DNA of 64,000 nucleotides from positions 186,001 through 250,000 of the forward strand of contig NZ_JBFTXJ020000001.1 in the NCBI RefSeq assembly GCF_041379945.2. The letters are read 5' to 3'. The position numbers and the translations under genes are program-made. Shown in pieces: positions 1 to 8,792 of this stretch. The notes beneath the pieces are model-generated. The model worked only from the letters and a program-made list of their open reading frames with translations, was not told where the DNA came from and searched no databases. Each line of letters starts with the position of its first letter. The first letter of the stretch is position 1. The stretch comes from Aneurinibacillus sp. REN35 (GTDB taxonomy: Bacteria; Bacillota; Bacilli; Aneurinibacillales; Aneurinibacillaceae).

Positions 1-886
1 TCTGATTACAGCGATCCAGTCGGCTGTTAGTGAAGATGAAGTTGCCTAGTGAATATGCAATCAGCTTTCCTTTGTACCATTCTACAGGCTGCATAATATG
101 GGAGTGGTGGCCGACAATGAGATCTGCCCCCGCATCAACCAACCGATGTCCAAGCTCAGTTTGGTACGCTTCCGGCGTCGTCACACGTTCTTTGCCCCAG
201 TGGATAAAGACGACAACAACATCTGCCTTTTTGCGTGCTTCTTTTACTTTTGCATACATTATCTTCGGATCATACGCACTGGCAAGACCTGGTTTGCTCT
301 TGCCCGCCATCCAGGAGGTTGAAGGAAGGACGCGGCTGTAGTTAAGTAAAGCAATCGTCTTTCCTTTTTTCTTTATGTAATGAATCTTCGTGGCTTCGTC
401 TGCGTTTTTACCTGCACCAAGCGGTAGGAGTCCGGCTGCTTTTACAGAGTTGATCGTATCGAACAGTGCGTCTTGACCATAATCAAGGGTATGATTATTA
501 GCAAGCCCGACCGCATCGAAGCCGCTTGTGGCGATCGCCTTTGCCATGCGCGGATCGGAGCGGAAGGTGAACTGCTTGTCCTGTGCACTGCCCCGTGTCG
601 TCAATGTCGTCTCCAGATTGCCCAGCGCAAAATCAGCCTTTGTCAAAATGGGTTTTACTTCGGCGAACGGGTAATTGGTTCCGTTCTTCTTAATATAGCT
701 TTCAACGTTTCCGGTAAATTGCATGTCGCCTGCAAAGGCGAGTGTCAATTTGTCAAAGCTCGTTAGTGTCACATCATTATTTTTGACTTTCGCGTTGGCC
801 ATTAGTGTAAGACTGCCAAACAAGAGACCAAGACAAAGTAAGCTCATACTGAGCACAGCCACAATGCGTTTTTGTTTTCCTCTCAC
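1..886 (-). CDS. CapA-family (poly-gamma-glutamate capsule type) exported protein, C-terminus cut by window edge
   Basis: The reverse strand is open from a GTG at 886 to the window edge, giving about 295 visible residues. An uncleaved or cleavable signal segment lies at about residues 8-30. The body carries the metallophosphatase-like PGA_cap motifs: FAGDMQF (about 51), GNLETT (89), NNHTLD (about 139), HWGKE, GHHSH and YSLGNF. This family is related to CapA/PgsA of poly-gamma-glutamate synthesis, but isolated members are common and their substrate is usually unknown. An AGGGAG sequence lies about 10 nt before the GTG. There are no capB/capC partners in view, so a role in capsule is not implied. 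The C-terminus lies to the left of the window. Confidence 0.88.
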   Translation of the reverse strand, partial: MRGKQKRIVAVLSMSLLCLGLLFGSLTLMANAKVKNNDVTLTSFDKLTLAFAGDMQFTGNVESYIKKNGTNYPFAEVKPILTKADFALGNLETTLTTRGSAQDKQFTFRSDPRMAKAIATSGFDAVGLANNHTLDYGQDALFDTINSVKAAGLLPLGAGKNADEATKIHYIKKKGKTIALLNYSRVLPSTSWMAGKSKPGLASAYDPKIMYAKVKEARKKADVVVVFIHWGKERVTTPEAYQTELGHRLVDAGADLIVGHHSHIMQPVEWYKGKLIAYSLGNFIFTNSRLDRCNQ

Positions 887-1058
887 GGTTTCTATTCTCC
901 CTGTACTATATTCCTTAAATTTCCTCTCTGCATTTCTGCATCATACCACATTTGCAGGCGCGAAATAAGTACAAATTGTCAAATTTATCGAATTGAAAAT
1001 ATGCAATCGTTCAGTACAATGGAAGTTGTCAGCATGTTGCAGGGGGAATGAAAACACA

Positions 1059-1856
1059 ATGCTTCATTATAAAGCGATCGAAACGAATAAAAATAATGCG
1101 TGGGTAGTGTTCATTCACGGTGCCGGGGGCAGCAGCGCGATATTTTATCGCCAGGTCAAGGCGTTTAAGCGTGAGTTTAATCTGCTGCTAATTGATCTGC
1201 ATGGGCATGGCAAGTCAAAAGGGAAATTGGAGAAGGAAGAATATACGTATGAAGAGATTGCGCATGATGTGCTGTTGGTATTAGATCATCTGCGCATCGA
1301 ATCGGCTCATTTCATCGGGGTATCGCTTGGAACGATTGTCATTCATGCGATTTATGAACGAGCACCTGAGAAAGTAGCCTCAATGGTGATGGGAGGAGCC
1401 GTACTGAAGTTCAATCGCCGCTCCCGTCTCCTGCTTGGACTCGGCCATGCTTGTAAACACATCATTCCGTACATGTGGCTCTATAAGTTATTTGCCTGGG
1501 TGCTTATGCCGAAGTCGAATCACAGTCATTCTCGCCGGGTCTTTGTCCGTGAAGCCAAAGTGCTTGGACACCGCGAGTTTATTAAGTGGTTTCGAACATC
1601 CACACAGGTTGAGGCGATGCATGAGAGGTTAAGGCGAGCCATCTACCATGTGCCGCGCCTATATGTGATGGGAAAAGAAGACCATATGTTTCTGCCAATT
1701 CTAAAAAGAACAGTGCGAAACAGCGCATCAACGATTGTGCATATTATCGATAACTGCGGCCATGTCTGCAATATTGACCGAGCGGAGGAGTTCAACCAGA
1801 TTGTGCTCGCTTTCCTACGCAACTCATGCGCTCTATCTGTCAATGAAACGCCGTAG
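1059..1856 (+). CDS. Alpha/beta-hydrolase fold protein
   Basis: A 265-residue cytosolic protein with the canonical alpha/beta hydrolase pattern. It has an oxyanion HGAGG segment near residue 21, a nucleophile elbow GVSLG near residue 90, an acid in GKEDHMF and a late His in NCGHVCNID. The substrate cannot be told from sequence; such proteins include esterases, lipases and haloperoxidase-like enzymes. The ATG at 1059 is chosen because AGGGGGA lies 10 nt before it, whereas the longer frame from 993 has no ribosome site. It stands alone between the reverse-strand CapA gene and a small membrane protein gene. Confidence 0.85.
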   Translation: MLHYKAIETNKNNAWVVFIHGAGGSSAIFYRQVKAFKREFNLLLIDLHGHGKSKGKLEKEEYTYEEIAHDVLLVLDHLRIESAHFIGVSLGTIVIHAIYERAPEKVASMVMGGAVLKFNRRSRLLLGLGHACKHIIPYMWLYKLFAWVLMPKSNHSHSRRVFVREAKVLGHREFIKWFRTSTQVEAMHERLRRAIYHVPRLYVMGKEDHMFLPILKRTVRNSASTIVHIIDNCGHVCNIDRAEEFNQIVLAFLRNSCALSVNETP

Positions 1857-1953
1857 CACATAAGCGTTACAATTTCCAGAAATATGCCTAGCCGCTCTGT
1901 GTCACACATAGTACAATGTAGACAAACAACAAGAACAGAAAGGGGGAGAGCCG

Positions 1954-2370
1954 TTGTTTTATGTGGTGCTCACCTTACATTTACTTGCAGTGACAGCCAA
2001 GCTTGCGGTTCTGTTTCTTATTCCACGCTTGAAGGATGTAGAGCAGACGAAGCGGTTTCTTGTCTTTTACCGTAAGTTGGATTGGACTGCAGACATTGCG
2101 CTGTGGGTAACGGGGCTGGCCTTCTTCTTTGTCACATCGTTCCAGTATCTGATGCAGATGTGGCTGATTGTATCGATGCTTCTTTACATGTTCGTATTCT
2201 ATATGTTGAAGCGATTCTTGATGCGGGGGCTCAAAGAGGTAGCGAATAGTCGTAAAGTTCATGCGGAGAAGGAATTAAAATCACTTCGATTCCAAAACGT
2301 ATGTGTAGGACTGTTTTCGCTCTTTTTAATGGGATGTATTGCTTTTATGATGATGAACAAACCATTCTAG
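1954..2370 (+). CDS. Small integral membrane protein of unknown function
   Basis: A 138-residue protein with about four hydrophobic helices (roughly 2-20, 45-63, 67-85 and 115-134) separated by short basic loops. It starts at TTG 1954 with AGGGGGAG 5 nt upstream. I do not recognise a family with certainty. It follows the hydrolase by about 100 bp and may be transcribed with it. A GC-rich hairpin (GGGGCGG...CCGCCCC) near 2400-2422 lies after the stop and probably terminates it. Confidence 0.7.
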   Translation: MFYVVLTLHLLAVTAKLAVLFLIPRLKDVEQTKRFLVFYRKLDWTADIALWVTGLAFFFVTSFQYLMQMWLIVSMLLYMFVFYMLKRFLMRGLKEVANSRKVHAEKELKSLRFQNVCVGLFSLFLMGCIAFMMMNKPF

Positions 2371-2399
2371 GCTTGCAGTATGATATAGAACATAAAGAC

Positions 2400-2426
2400 G
2401 GGGCGGAATCATCCGCCCCGTCTTTT
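2400..2426. terminator. Rho-independent terminator between convergent genes
   Basis: GGGGCGG and CCGCCCC form a 7-bp stem around a short loop, followed by CTTTTCG. It lies between the small membrane protein gene and the reverse-strand small-protein gene and may serve both. Confidence 0.75.
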
Positions 2427-2442
2427 CGTGCGCAGGTAGCTG

Positions 2443-2661
2443 CTAGTTAACCCACTCATCTACTGTTTGCTTCGCTTCTTCCAATTCGCTCTCATGCACA
2501 TAAAGAGCTCTTTGCTTCTCAAGGAAGGAACGAATGCCCTTTTCCTCTAATCTCCGCTGCATGGCCATAAGCCGGAAGTCATTTCGGTCCAAAAATACAA
2601 CGACCCAGCCGTCATCTGACTTCGGCGTGCTGTTAATCATCTCACGCAATTTCTTGAACAT
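2443..2661 (-). CDS. Small cytosolic protein, possibly DUF2007-like
   Basis: 72 residues starting at ATG 2661, which has an AGGGTGGTG ribosome site 9 nt upstream; a GTG at 2676 would extend it by five residues but overlaps that site. The layout (a beta strand WVVVFLDRND, a helix MAMQRRLEEKGI, a strand, then an acidic helix ending VDEW) resembles the small PII-like DUF2007 'putative signal transducing' fold. That resemblance is a judgement by eye. No neighbour suggests a function. Confidence 0.6.
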   Translation of the reverse strand: MFKKLREMINSTPKSDDGWVVVFLDRNDFRLMAMQRRLEEKGIRSFLEKQRALYVHESELEEAKQTVDEWVN

Positions 2662-3005
2662 GTCGATTGTCACCACCCTATGATGTAGAAGTTCGATTTA
2701 TGTTACATTCGGAGTGTGTGCCCATCTTCTGACCAAGAGAAACGAGCAAATGCGTGCCTGTTAGTATGCCTGTAGGTATCGACATCATAAAGAAAGCATT
2801 ATAGTTATCATGCCATGCCACCTTAGGAAGGGCAATACGTGAAAAGTCCCGAACAAGTGAGTGTATAGTAAGAACCAGGGATTGAAGTAAAAGGTTCAAT
2901 TACCAATTACATGCAATATTTGCACTGTTAATTACTAAGAGACTTGATAGAATTTAAGTAAGAGAACGAGTCAGTAATCAAATGGAAATATAGGAGGGCT
3001 TACAA
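2662..3005. other. Non-coding stretch before abrB
   Basis: About 340 bp without a convincing gene. A 73-codon reverse frame (2678-2899) has no ribosome site and no recognisable protein. The part from about 2905 to 3000 is AT-rich and should contain the abrB promoter; I could not assign boxes with proper spacing. AGGAGGG at about 2992 is the abrB ribosome site. Confidence 0.5.
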
Positions 3006-3257
3006 ATGGCTATGAAGGCAACGGGTGTCGTGAGAAAAGTGGACGAATTGGGCAGAGTGGTCATTCCGATTGAACTGCGCCGTAACCTCGGTATTGCAGA
3101 GAAAGACGGACTTGAAATCTTCGTGGACGACGAGAAGATTATTCTGAAGCGATATGCTCCAGCGTGTATTTTTTGTGATTCAGCAGAGGATATTACCAAT
3201 TATCGCGGACGCAACATCTGCAGCAGCTGTCTTACGAATTTGAAAACAATCGACTAG
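3006..3257 (+). CDS. abrB: AbrB-family transition-state regulator with a two-CxxC C-terminus
   Basis: 83 residues. Residues 1-50 are near-identical in style to the AbrB/SpoVT DNA-binding swapped-hairpin domain (GVVRKVDELGRVVIPIELRR). AbrB proteins bind AT-rich promoters as tetramers and repress post-exponential genes. The C-terminus differs from the Bacillus subtilis form: residues 54-77 hold CIFC and CSSC about 14 residues apart, which looks like a zinc ribbon in place of the usual multimerisation domain. AGGAGGG lies 8-9 nt before the ATG. It is monocistronic with its own terminator. Confidence 0.93.
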   Translation: MAMKATGVVRKVDELGRVVIPIELRRNLGIAEKDGLEIFVDDEKIILKRYAPACIFCDSAEDITNYRGRNICSSCLTNLKTID

Positions 3258-3286
3258 CATCATACATGCCATACTATAATAAGAGA

Positions 3287-3312
3287 GGTCGGCGTCCAAT
3301 TGGATGCCGACC
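3287..3312. terminator. Bidirectional terminator between abrB and a glycosyltransferase
   Basis: An 11-bp stem (GGTCGGCGTCC with GGATGCCGACC, one G-U pair) around an AATT loop. The right arm touches the 3' end of the converging glycosyltransferase gene. Confidence 0.85.
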
Positions 3313-4032
3313 TTATTTGCGTGATTCGGATCGCATCAGCTCAATGAGCACCGGATAATACTGTGCACGTACGCGATTCGTTTCTGCAGGGATCACAGAC
3401 TGAAATTTTTTGGTTCCCATGTTGTCATGTACCCGGTAGCGTACCAGCGGATCGTCCAAAAAGTAGAAGTCATAATGAGGAAGTACGCGCAGCCAGAAGT
3501 CATAATCCTGGGCATACCGCAGCCCTTCATTGAATTCCCCGATCTTTTTGAATACCTCCATCTTCATCATGACTGTACATCCATTGATATGACATCCTCG
3601 CATCATCGATTGGTAGAAGTCAATCTTGCGGGGGAAGTGTACACTATATTGTCTGATAATCTGGTGATTTGCATCAATGTGGAAATATCCGGTATAACTA
3701 ATTGCCGCATCATGCTTTTGCATAAAGGCAAGCTGCTTCTCAACTTTGTATGGATCGTATTCATCATCTGAGCTGAGCCAGGCAAAGTATGTGCCGGTTG
3801 CGTTGCGTACACCAAGGTTGAGGGCGCTTGCTGTTCCGTTGTTTTCTTTTTTAAAGTAGCGGATGCGGGATAGGTACGGCTTTAATTTCTCCGTGTATTG
3901 GGTAGAGCCGTCATCGACAACAATGATTTCGATGTGCGGATAAGTCTGATTAAGCGCACTTTCGATGGCGTGAGAGATATAAGGACAGTTATAAAAAGGG
4001 ATAATAATCGATACTTTTTCCATAGGGTTCAC
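3313..4032 (-). CDS. Family 2 glycosyltransferase
   Basis: 239 residues, a compact GT-A fold. The N-terminus SIIIPFYNCPYISHAIES and VVDDGS (near 38-43) bind the sugar nucleotide, and SSDDEYD supplies the DxD-type metal site. No membrane segment is present. It starts at GTG 4032, overlapping the stop of the upstream GT4 gene by 4 bp (GTGA), so the two are translationally coupled. The pair lies head-to-head with the three sugar-nucleotide genes at 5271-8165, so it probably uses the sugar made there; the acceptor is unknown. Confidence 0.88.
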   Translation of the reverse strand: MNPMEKVSIIIPFYNCPYISHAIESALNQTYPHIEIIVVDDGSTQYTEKLKPYLSRIRYFKKENNGTASALNLGVRNATGTYFAWLSSDDEYDPYKVEKQLAFMQKHDAAISYTGYFHIDANHQIIRQYSVHFPRKIDFYQSMMRGCHINGCTVMMKMEVFKKIGEFNEGLRYAQDYDFWLRVLPHYDFYFLDDPLVRYRVHDNMGTKKFQSVIPAETNRVRAQYYPVLIELMRSESRK

Positions 4033-5054
4033 GAGCCTCTTTTTCTTTTCCGTTCTTCATAGATGCTTTCAAGAGCCTCTACAATTGCCGCTTCGAAGTT
4101 CTGCTGCGTACGTTTGGCGGCGGATTGTAAACCGCCTTCACGTAACGTTTGGGCTAAAGCCGGATCAGAGAGTACTGAGAGGATGCCATTTGCAATGGAA
4201 ATCGGATTTTTGGGCTCTACGATATAGGCGCTTTTCATATGTTCACTAAAATCAAGCACACCTCCTGAATTGGTCGTAACAACAGGTGTGCCGCAGGCCA
4301 TCGCTTCTAATGGCGGAATGCCAAATCCTTCAAACCAGGAAGTGGAGATGAATAGGTCTGCCGTTTGATAATGTTCGGCCATTTCTGTGGCTGTTTTGGC
4401 ACTGTATACATGATGGGGAATCGATGGGGGGAGCATGAGTTTTCGTTCGGGACAGATCATGTGAACGGCAAAGTTTTTATTATGATGCCAAGCGTAATTG
4501 ATCGCACGCACAAAATCATAAAACCCCTTGAGCATATAACCAGCCTGTGGATCGCGTGCAATATACAAAAGAATCGCCGGTTTATGCTTCGGCCATTCGT
4601 TTTGTGTAGTAGGTTTGAAGATCGTAGGCTCAATTCCAAGAGTTACAACCTGGCTTTTTCGTTTGGTATGGCTTTCGATCTGCTCTGCAAGCCAATTCGA
4701 GACGCTAATGATCGGAACATCTTGTTCATACGTCCAGGTGGCAAATTCTTTATCAGGTACCCAATACGGCTCGAAGCCTTGGCTAAAGCGTACGCACTGA
4801 TCGGGCCAAGCCTGATAGGAGGGTAAGAATGTCGTATAGAAATTCGTAAGGACAATATCCCCGTATGGAATGTATTCCTTCTTAAGTGCCGGAACCCATG
4901 TCAGTTTGCAATCGATTTTATACTCTACAGGCATGCCGCGCGGGATCACGATCTCGGTATCGTGTCCTCTAGACCAGAGTGCATTTGCTGTCTCTGCAAG
5001 CACTTTACATCCTCCACCGACATGCAAGGCGCCTACGGGAATGACTACTTTCAT
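4029..5054 (-). CDS. Family 4 glycosyltransferase
   Basis: 341 residues, GT-B fold. An N-terminal GALHVGGGCKVL glycine loop and the C-terminal GT4 signature EGFGIPPLEAMACGTPVV, whose E-x7-E binds the donor, are both present. ATG 5054 is chosen because GGAGG lies 7 nt upstream; the longer frame from 5090 lacks a ribosome site. It is the first gene of a two-gene unit with the GT2 enzyme and is divergent from the 2-epimerase gene across about 215 bp that must hold both promoters. Confidence 0.9.
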   Translation of the reverse strand: MKVVIPVGALHVGGGCKVLAETANALWSRGHDTEIVIPRGMPVEYKIDCKLTWVPALKKEYIPYGDIVLTNFYTTFLPSYQAWPDQCVRFSQGFEPYWVPDKEFATWTYEQDVPIISVSNWLAEQIESHTKRKSQVVTLGIEPTIFKPTTQNEWPKHKPAILLYIARDPQAGYMLKGFYDFVRAINYAWHHNKNFAVHMICPERKLMLPPSIPHHVYSAKTATEMAEHYQTADLFISTSWFEGFGIPPLEAMACGTPVVTTNSGGVLDFSEHMKSAYIVEPKNPISIANGILSVLSDPALAQTLREGGLQSAAKRTQQNFEAAIVEALESIYEERKRKRGS

Positions 5055-5270
5055 TACCCGTCCTCCATTCTTATAATGTTTTCCTTTCAAAATATGTGAA
5101 ATTTGTCCATTGTGAAACTTGGACGACCAAAATGGATGGTAACCAATTGTTAAAATAGGTAGAGGACATCCTTCCTCACTTCCTCGCTATGCATATAGTA
5201 GTAGCATCACCCGCGTTTTTTAGAAGAATAAATAGCGGCTTATGCGTAAAGAGAGGAGTGTACGAACACG

Positions 5271-6362
5271 GTGAAAGTAATGACCATTCTAGGCACAAGG
5301 CCGGAGATTATCCGGTTAAGCCTGCTGATTCAAAAGCTAGATACGCTTGCTGGGCGTCATATTCTGGTGCATACGGGGCAGAATTATGACCGCTCGCTGA
5401 GCGATCTTTTTTTTGATGAGATGAAAATTCGCAAGCCCGATCATCATATCCAGCTTGCCGGCCATTCTTTTGGCACGCAGGTAGCAGGGATGTTTGGTGA
5501 AGTCGAGCGTTTGCTTCAGCAGGAGAAGCCGGATCGTCTGCTTGTCCTAGGGGATACAAACAGTGCGCTATGCGCTGTTATTGGGGAGCGGATGGGGATT
5601 CCCGTATATCATATGGAGGCCGGAAATCGCTGCTATGATACGACAGTGCCGGAAGAAATTAACCGAAAGATTATCGATTCAGTTGCTTCATATAACCTTC
5701 CCTATACGAAGCTAAGCCGCGAGAACCTGCTGCGTGAAGGCGCTGTTCCTACGCGTATTTGGGTGTCGGGTAATCCTATTTATGAAGTGATGGAGCATTA
5801 TAAAAGCGAAATTGATGGACGCGATGTTCTAACGCGTCTGGGCCTTTCAAAAGGTGATTATGTCGTGGTGACGGCCCACAGAGCAGAGAATGTAGATAGG
5901 GAGGAGCGTTTGCGCAGTATTATGGACGGCCTGCGTCGCACTGCAGAGCAGTTATCGCTGCCTGTGCTCTGCAGTGTACACCCACGAACGCGCAGTCGTC
6001 TGGCTTCTTTTGGCATGAATGCGATTCATCCCAGTGTTCGACTGTGTGAGCCGTTTGGCTTTTTTGACTTTGTTCATCTGCAAAAGCATGCACGCTGTGT
6101 AATTACGGATAGCGGAACCGTACAGGAAGAGAGCTGTCTGCTTGGTGTTCCGGCAGTAACGATCCGCCGCAGTACCGAGCGGCCGGAAACAATTCTATGC
6201 GGCAGCAACATTCTATCAGGGCTTGATGCCGCAAATATCGCTCATTGTGTGGAGACGATGATTCACTCGCGCCACACATGGGAAGCACCGGAAGGATATC
6301 GTGATCCGCATGTGTCTACGAAGGTGGCACAGTTTGTATTGGGAGGATTACATTATGTTTAA
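5271..6362 (+). CDS. Non-hydrolysing UDP-N-acetyl sugar 2-epimerase (WecB/CapG/WbjD type)
   Basis: 363 residues. It has the family motifs GTRPEIIR, HTGQNYD, GDTNSAL, HMEAGNRC, TAHRAENV, HPRTR and TDSGTVQEE, with catalytic Asp, Glu and His positions present. HMEAGNRC followed by VPEEINRKIID is typical of the branch that acts on 6-deoxy-L-hexosamine nucleotides (CapG, WbjD, WbvD) rather than on UDP-GlcNAc itself. It starts at GTG 5271 with GAGAGGAG about 12 nt upstream. It is the first gene of a tightly overlapping three-gene unit: its 3' end overlaps the next gene by 8 bp. Confidence 0.9.
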   Translation: MKVMTILGTRPEIIRLSLLIQKLDTLAGRHILVHTGQNYDRSLSDLFFDEMKIRKPDHHIQLAGHSFGTQVAGMFGEVERLLQQEKPDRLLVLGDTNSALCAVIGERMGIPVYHMEAGNRCYDTTVPEEINRKIIDSVASYNLPYTKLSRENLLREGAVPTRIWVSGNPIYEVMEHYKSEIDGRDVLTRLGLSKGDYVVVTAHRAENVDREERLRSIMDGLRRTAEQLSLPVLCSVHPRTRSRLASFGMNAIHPSVRLCEPFGFFDFVHLQKHARCVITDSGTVQEESCLLGVPAVTIRRSTERPETILCGSNILSGLDAANIAHCVETMIHSRHTWEAPEGYRDPHVSTKVAQFVLGGLHYV

Positions 6363-7344
6363 GGGCCAGACCGTACTTGTAACCGGAGGAACCGGATCAT
6401 GGGGACAGGAGCTGACACGCCGCTTGCTTGCGGCAGGCGCAGAAGAGATTCGTATTTTTTCCCGTAATGAAGGCGCGCAGGTAAGCATGCAGCGGAGCCT
6501 TGACTATCATCCAAAGCTTACATTCATTATCGGTGATGTACGTGATAAGGCTGCGGTGCGCGCGGTTTGCCGTAATGTGGATTATGTATTTCATTTAGCG
6601 GCGCTTAAGCATGTGCCTGTCTGCGAATTCCAGCCGGATGAAGCGTTAAAGACGAATGTGATGGGTACGGAAAATATAATTGAAGCAAGCATAGAGGCTG
6701 GGGTCAAAAAGGTCATTGATGTCTCTACAGATAAAGCGGTGGACCCCGTTAACTTCTATGGGATGACCAAGGCTTTTGGGGAGAAACTGATGATTCGCGC
6801 CAATCGGTTCGAGGAAAAAACCAAGTTCGTTTGCATACGCGGCGGCAATGTACTTGGCACGACAGGTAGCGTCGTTCCGTTTTTTCGCAACAAAATTCTT
6901 CAGAATGAAGAAATACCACTTACATCACAGGATATGACAAGGTTCTTCCTAACGGTCGGAGATGCGATTGGGCTGTTGCTGCAGGCTGCACAAGCTGCGA
7001 TAGGCGGAGAAACCTTTGTTATGAAAATGAATGCATGCCGAATTGAGGATTTGGCGCAGGTTATGATTACAAAACTTGCCAATCATCCGCTTGCTGTGCG
7101 TGAAGTCGGCATTCGACCTGGCGAGAAGCTGCATGAAGTGCTTGTTTCTAGCTACGAAGCGCCGCATACGTATGTATATAATGATAAGTATTTTGTTATT
7201 TTACCTACCCATCCTACTGAGGAGTTGTTGCAGCGTTACGGACATCTGACGAAGGCATCGTTTACCCACTATGCATCCAATATGAATCTGATGACACCGC
7301 AGGAGATTGAACAGATGCTGCATCAAGGGGGCTTTCTTACATGA
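6355..7344 (+). CDS. UDP-GlcNAc 4,6-dehydratase, inverting (CapE/WbjB-like SDR)
   Basis: 329 residues, extended SDR fold. TGGTGSWG is the NAD(P) loop, GDVRD binds the adenine side, LAALKHVP is the FlaA1/CapE signature, and STDKAV with YGMTK supplies the catalytic Lys region. The enzyme class converts UDP-GlcNAc to a 4-keto-6-deoxy sugar, with C5 inversion giving the L-series. ATG 6355 is preceded by GGGAGGA at 6341-6347; the longer frame from 6301 lies inside the upstream gene. The next gene overlaps by 4 bp. Confidence 0.9.
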   Translation: MFKGQTVLVTGGTGSWGQELTRRLLAAGAEEIRIFSRNEGAQVSMQRSLDYHPKLTFIIGDVRDKAAVRAVCRNVDYVFHLAALKHVPVCEFQPDEALKTNVMGTENIIEASIEAGVKKVIDVSTDKAVDPVNFYGMTKAFGEKLMIRANRFEEKTKFVCIRGGNVLGTTGSVVPFFRNKILQNEEIPLTSQDMTRFFLTVGDAIGLLLQAAQAAIGGETFVMKMNACRIEDLAQVMITKLANHPLAVREVGIRPGEKLHEVLVSSYEAPHTYVYNDKYFVILPTHPTEELLQRYGHLTKASFTHYASNMNLMTPQEIEQMLHQGGFLT

Positions 7345-8165
7345 GGGTGCTTGTTATCGGTGGCAATGGTATGGCCGGACATATGATTGTGCAGTATTTG
7401 CGTGCGCGATCTTATGAAGTATGGCAGACAACGCGAGAAGAGCTGACAGATAAGCAGCATGTCCAACTGGATGTTCGTGATGAAGAAAAGCTTACGTATG
7501 CGCTTGAAAGTGTAAAGCCTGCTGTTGTGATTAATGCGGCAGGTATTTTGAATGAAGAGGCGGAGAAGCATCTTGTGGATGCGATCTGTGTAAACAGTGT
7601 GCTTCCGCACCGATTGGCATCCATGAGCCGCACATACGGATACCGGTTGATTCATATCAGTACGGATTGCGTATTCTCCGGTGCGCGCGGCGGCTATACG
7701 GAAGCGGATATACCTGATGGAACGAGCGTGTATGCGCGGACAAAGACACTGGGGGAGGTAACGGAAACGCCGCACGTAACGCTGCGTACCTCTATCATCG
7801 GCCCGGATGCAAAAGAAGACGCAATCGGTCTGTTTGCATGGTTTATGCGGCAGCGTGGATGCATACGCGGATTTCGGCGCGTGTTCTGGAATGGGGTAAC
7901 CACGCTTGAGCTTGCAAAGGTAATTGAATGGACGCTTACTTATCCGCTTACCGGGCTTGTCCAGATAGCAGCCCCCGCAAAAATCTCCAAATATGAACTG
8001 TTGTGTTTGATGAAGGAGACATTCGGGCATGATCGGGTATTGATTGAGCCGGATGATGCAATGGTATCCGACAAGAGCCTATGCAGTACACGGACGGATT
8101 TCACCTATCCGGTGCCTCCATATCCTAATATGCTTCTTGATTTGAAGCGGTGGATGGAGCAATAA
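7341..8165 (+). CDS. RmlD-like 4-keto-sugar reductase (SDR)
   Basis: 274 residues. The N-terminal GGNGMAGH nucleotide loop, NAAGI, STDCVFSG and the YARTK catalytic pair match the dTDP-4-dehydrorhamnose reductase family. With the preceding dehydratase and 2-epimerase it most likely reduces a 4-keto-L-sugar to give a UDP-N-acetyl-L-6-deoxyhexosamine, as WbvR does in the WbvB/WbvR/WbvD set. It overlaps the dehydratase by ATGA. It lacks the C-terminal cupin of CapF/WbjC, which is why the FucNAc route is not the simplest reading. Confidence 0.87.
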   Translation: MRVLVIGGNGMAGHMIVQYLRARSYEVWQTTREELTDKQHVQLDVRDEEKLTYALESVKPAVVINAAGILNEEAEKHLVDAICVNSVLPHRLASMSRTYGYRLIHISTDCVFSGARGGYTEADIPDGTSVYARTKTLGEVTETPHVTLRTSIIGPDAKEDAIGLFAWFMRQRGCIRGFRRVFWNGVTTLELAKVIEWTLTYPLTGLVQIAAPAKISKYELLCLMKETFGHDRVLIEPDDAMVSDKSLCSTRTDFTYPVPPYPNMLLDLKRWMEQ

Positions 8166-8229
8166 AACGTTATATATAAAAGGCAGAAACCTTAGTTTAT
8201 CAAGACCTAAACTAAAAAAAGATTTACAA

Positions 8230-8279
8230 AATAAAGGACATAACATAGTAGTCATATATAGTATGTTACGTCCTTTATT
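8230..8279. repeat. 21-bp imperfect inverted repeat
   Basis: Arms 8230-8250 and 8259-8279 match at 19 of 21 positions (AATAAAGGAC...GTCCTTTATT), with an 8-nt loop. It lies between two convergent genes inside the AT-rich island and may be a terminator, although no long T run follows on either side. Confidence 0.7.
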
Positions 8280-8351
8280 ATTCAACTAAGCACCCGTTAG
8301 TTGAATAGCAAAACTAATCTTACCTATAGCGTTTAAAGTTATTTAACCACT

Positions 8352-8792
8352 TTATTTGGAATATACGTTTTTAAAACGTTCACATACGACTAACATATGT
8401 GGTGAAAATTCTACACTGTATTCTTTTAATAATTTGGTAAAAAACTTTTCGTGTGCATCCCACCAAAAACGATAATCCCCTTCACCTTCTGCTAAAGCAA
8501 ATTCCTCTGTTACTTCATTCATTGGAACAACTTCAACAGATTGAATTTGAATGACTGCAACGGGCTTTACCTGCCCATCTAAAACAATATTATATTCACC
8601 AGCTTGCGGTATAGGCTCCTTTTCCAACTCGTAAAATACAAAACCTGAAGTGGTGGCTGTCTTCTTCCCTTCAACCACTAAATCAGCTAACCAATCAGCG
8701 GAAGCTCCAAATTGAAAAGCATTTTTATATTCAATCCCGTCCATTTGATTTGCTACACAAAAATCATTCCAAAATTGTTGTACCTTATTCAT
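8352..8792 (-). CDS. ASCH-domain protein
   Basis: 146 residues. The ASCH fold (PUA-like beta barrel) is suggested by the run VVEGKKTATTS, followed by GEYNIVLDGQVKPVAVIQI and the late FWWDAHEKFF segment. Family members bind RNA or modified nucleosides, and some hydrolyse N4-acetylcytidine. It starts at ATG 8792, without a strong ribosome site. Its codons end in A or T much more often than those of its neighbours, which with the flanking inverted repeats suggests later arrival. Confidence 0.85.
   Translation of the reverse strand: MNKVQQFWNDFCVANQMDGIEYKNAFQFGASADWLADLVVEGKKTATTSGFVFYELEKEPIPQAGEYNIVLDGQVKPVAVIQIQSVEVVPMNEVTEEFALAEGEGDYRFWWDAHEKFFTKLLKEYSVEFSPHMLVVCERFKNVYSK

Noticed and set aside
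2678-2899. 73-codon reverse frame before abrB
   Set aside because: No ribosome site, no recognisable protein and AT-rich regulatory-type sequence.
7323-8030. 235-codon reverse frame across the RmlD-like gene
   Set aside because: Antisense of a certain gene, no recognisable domain.
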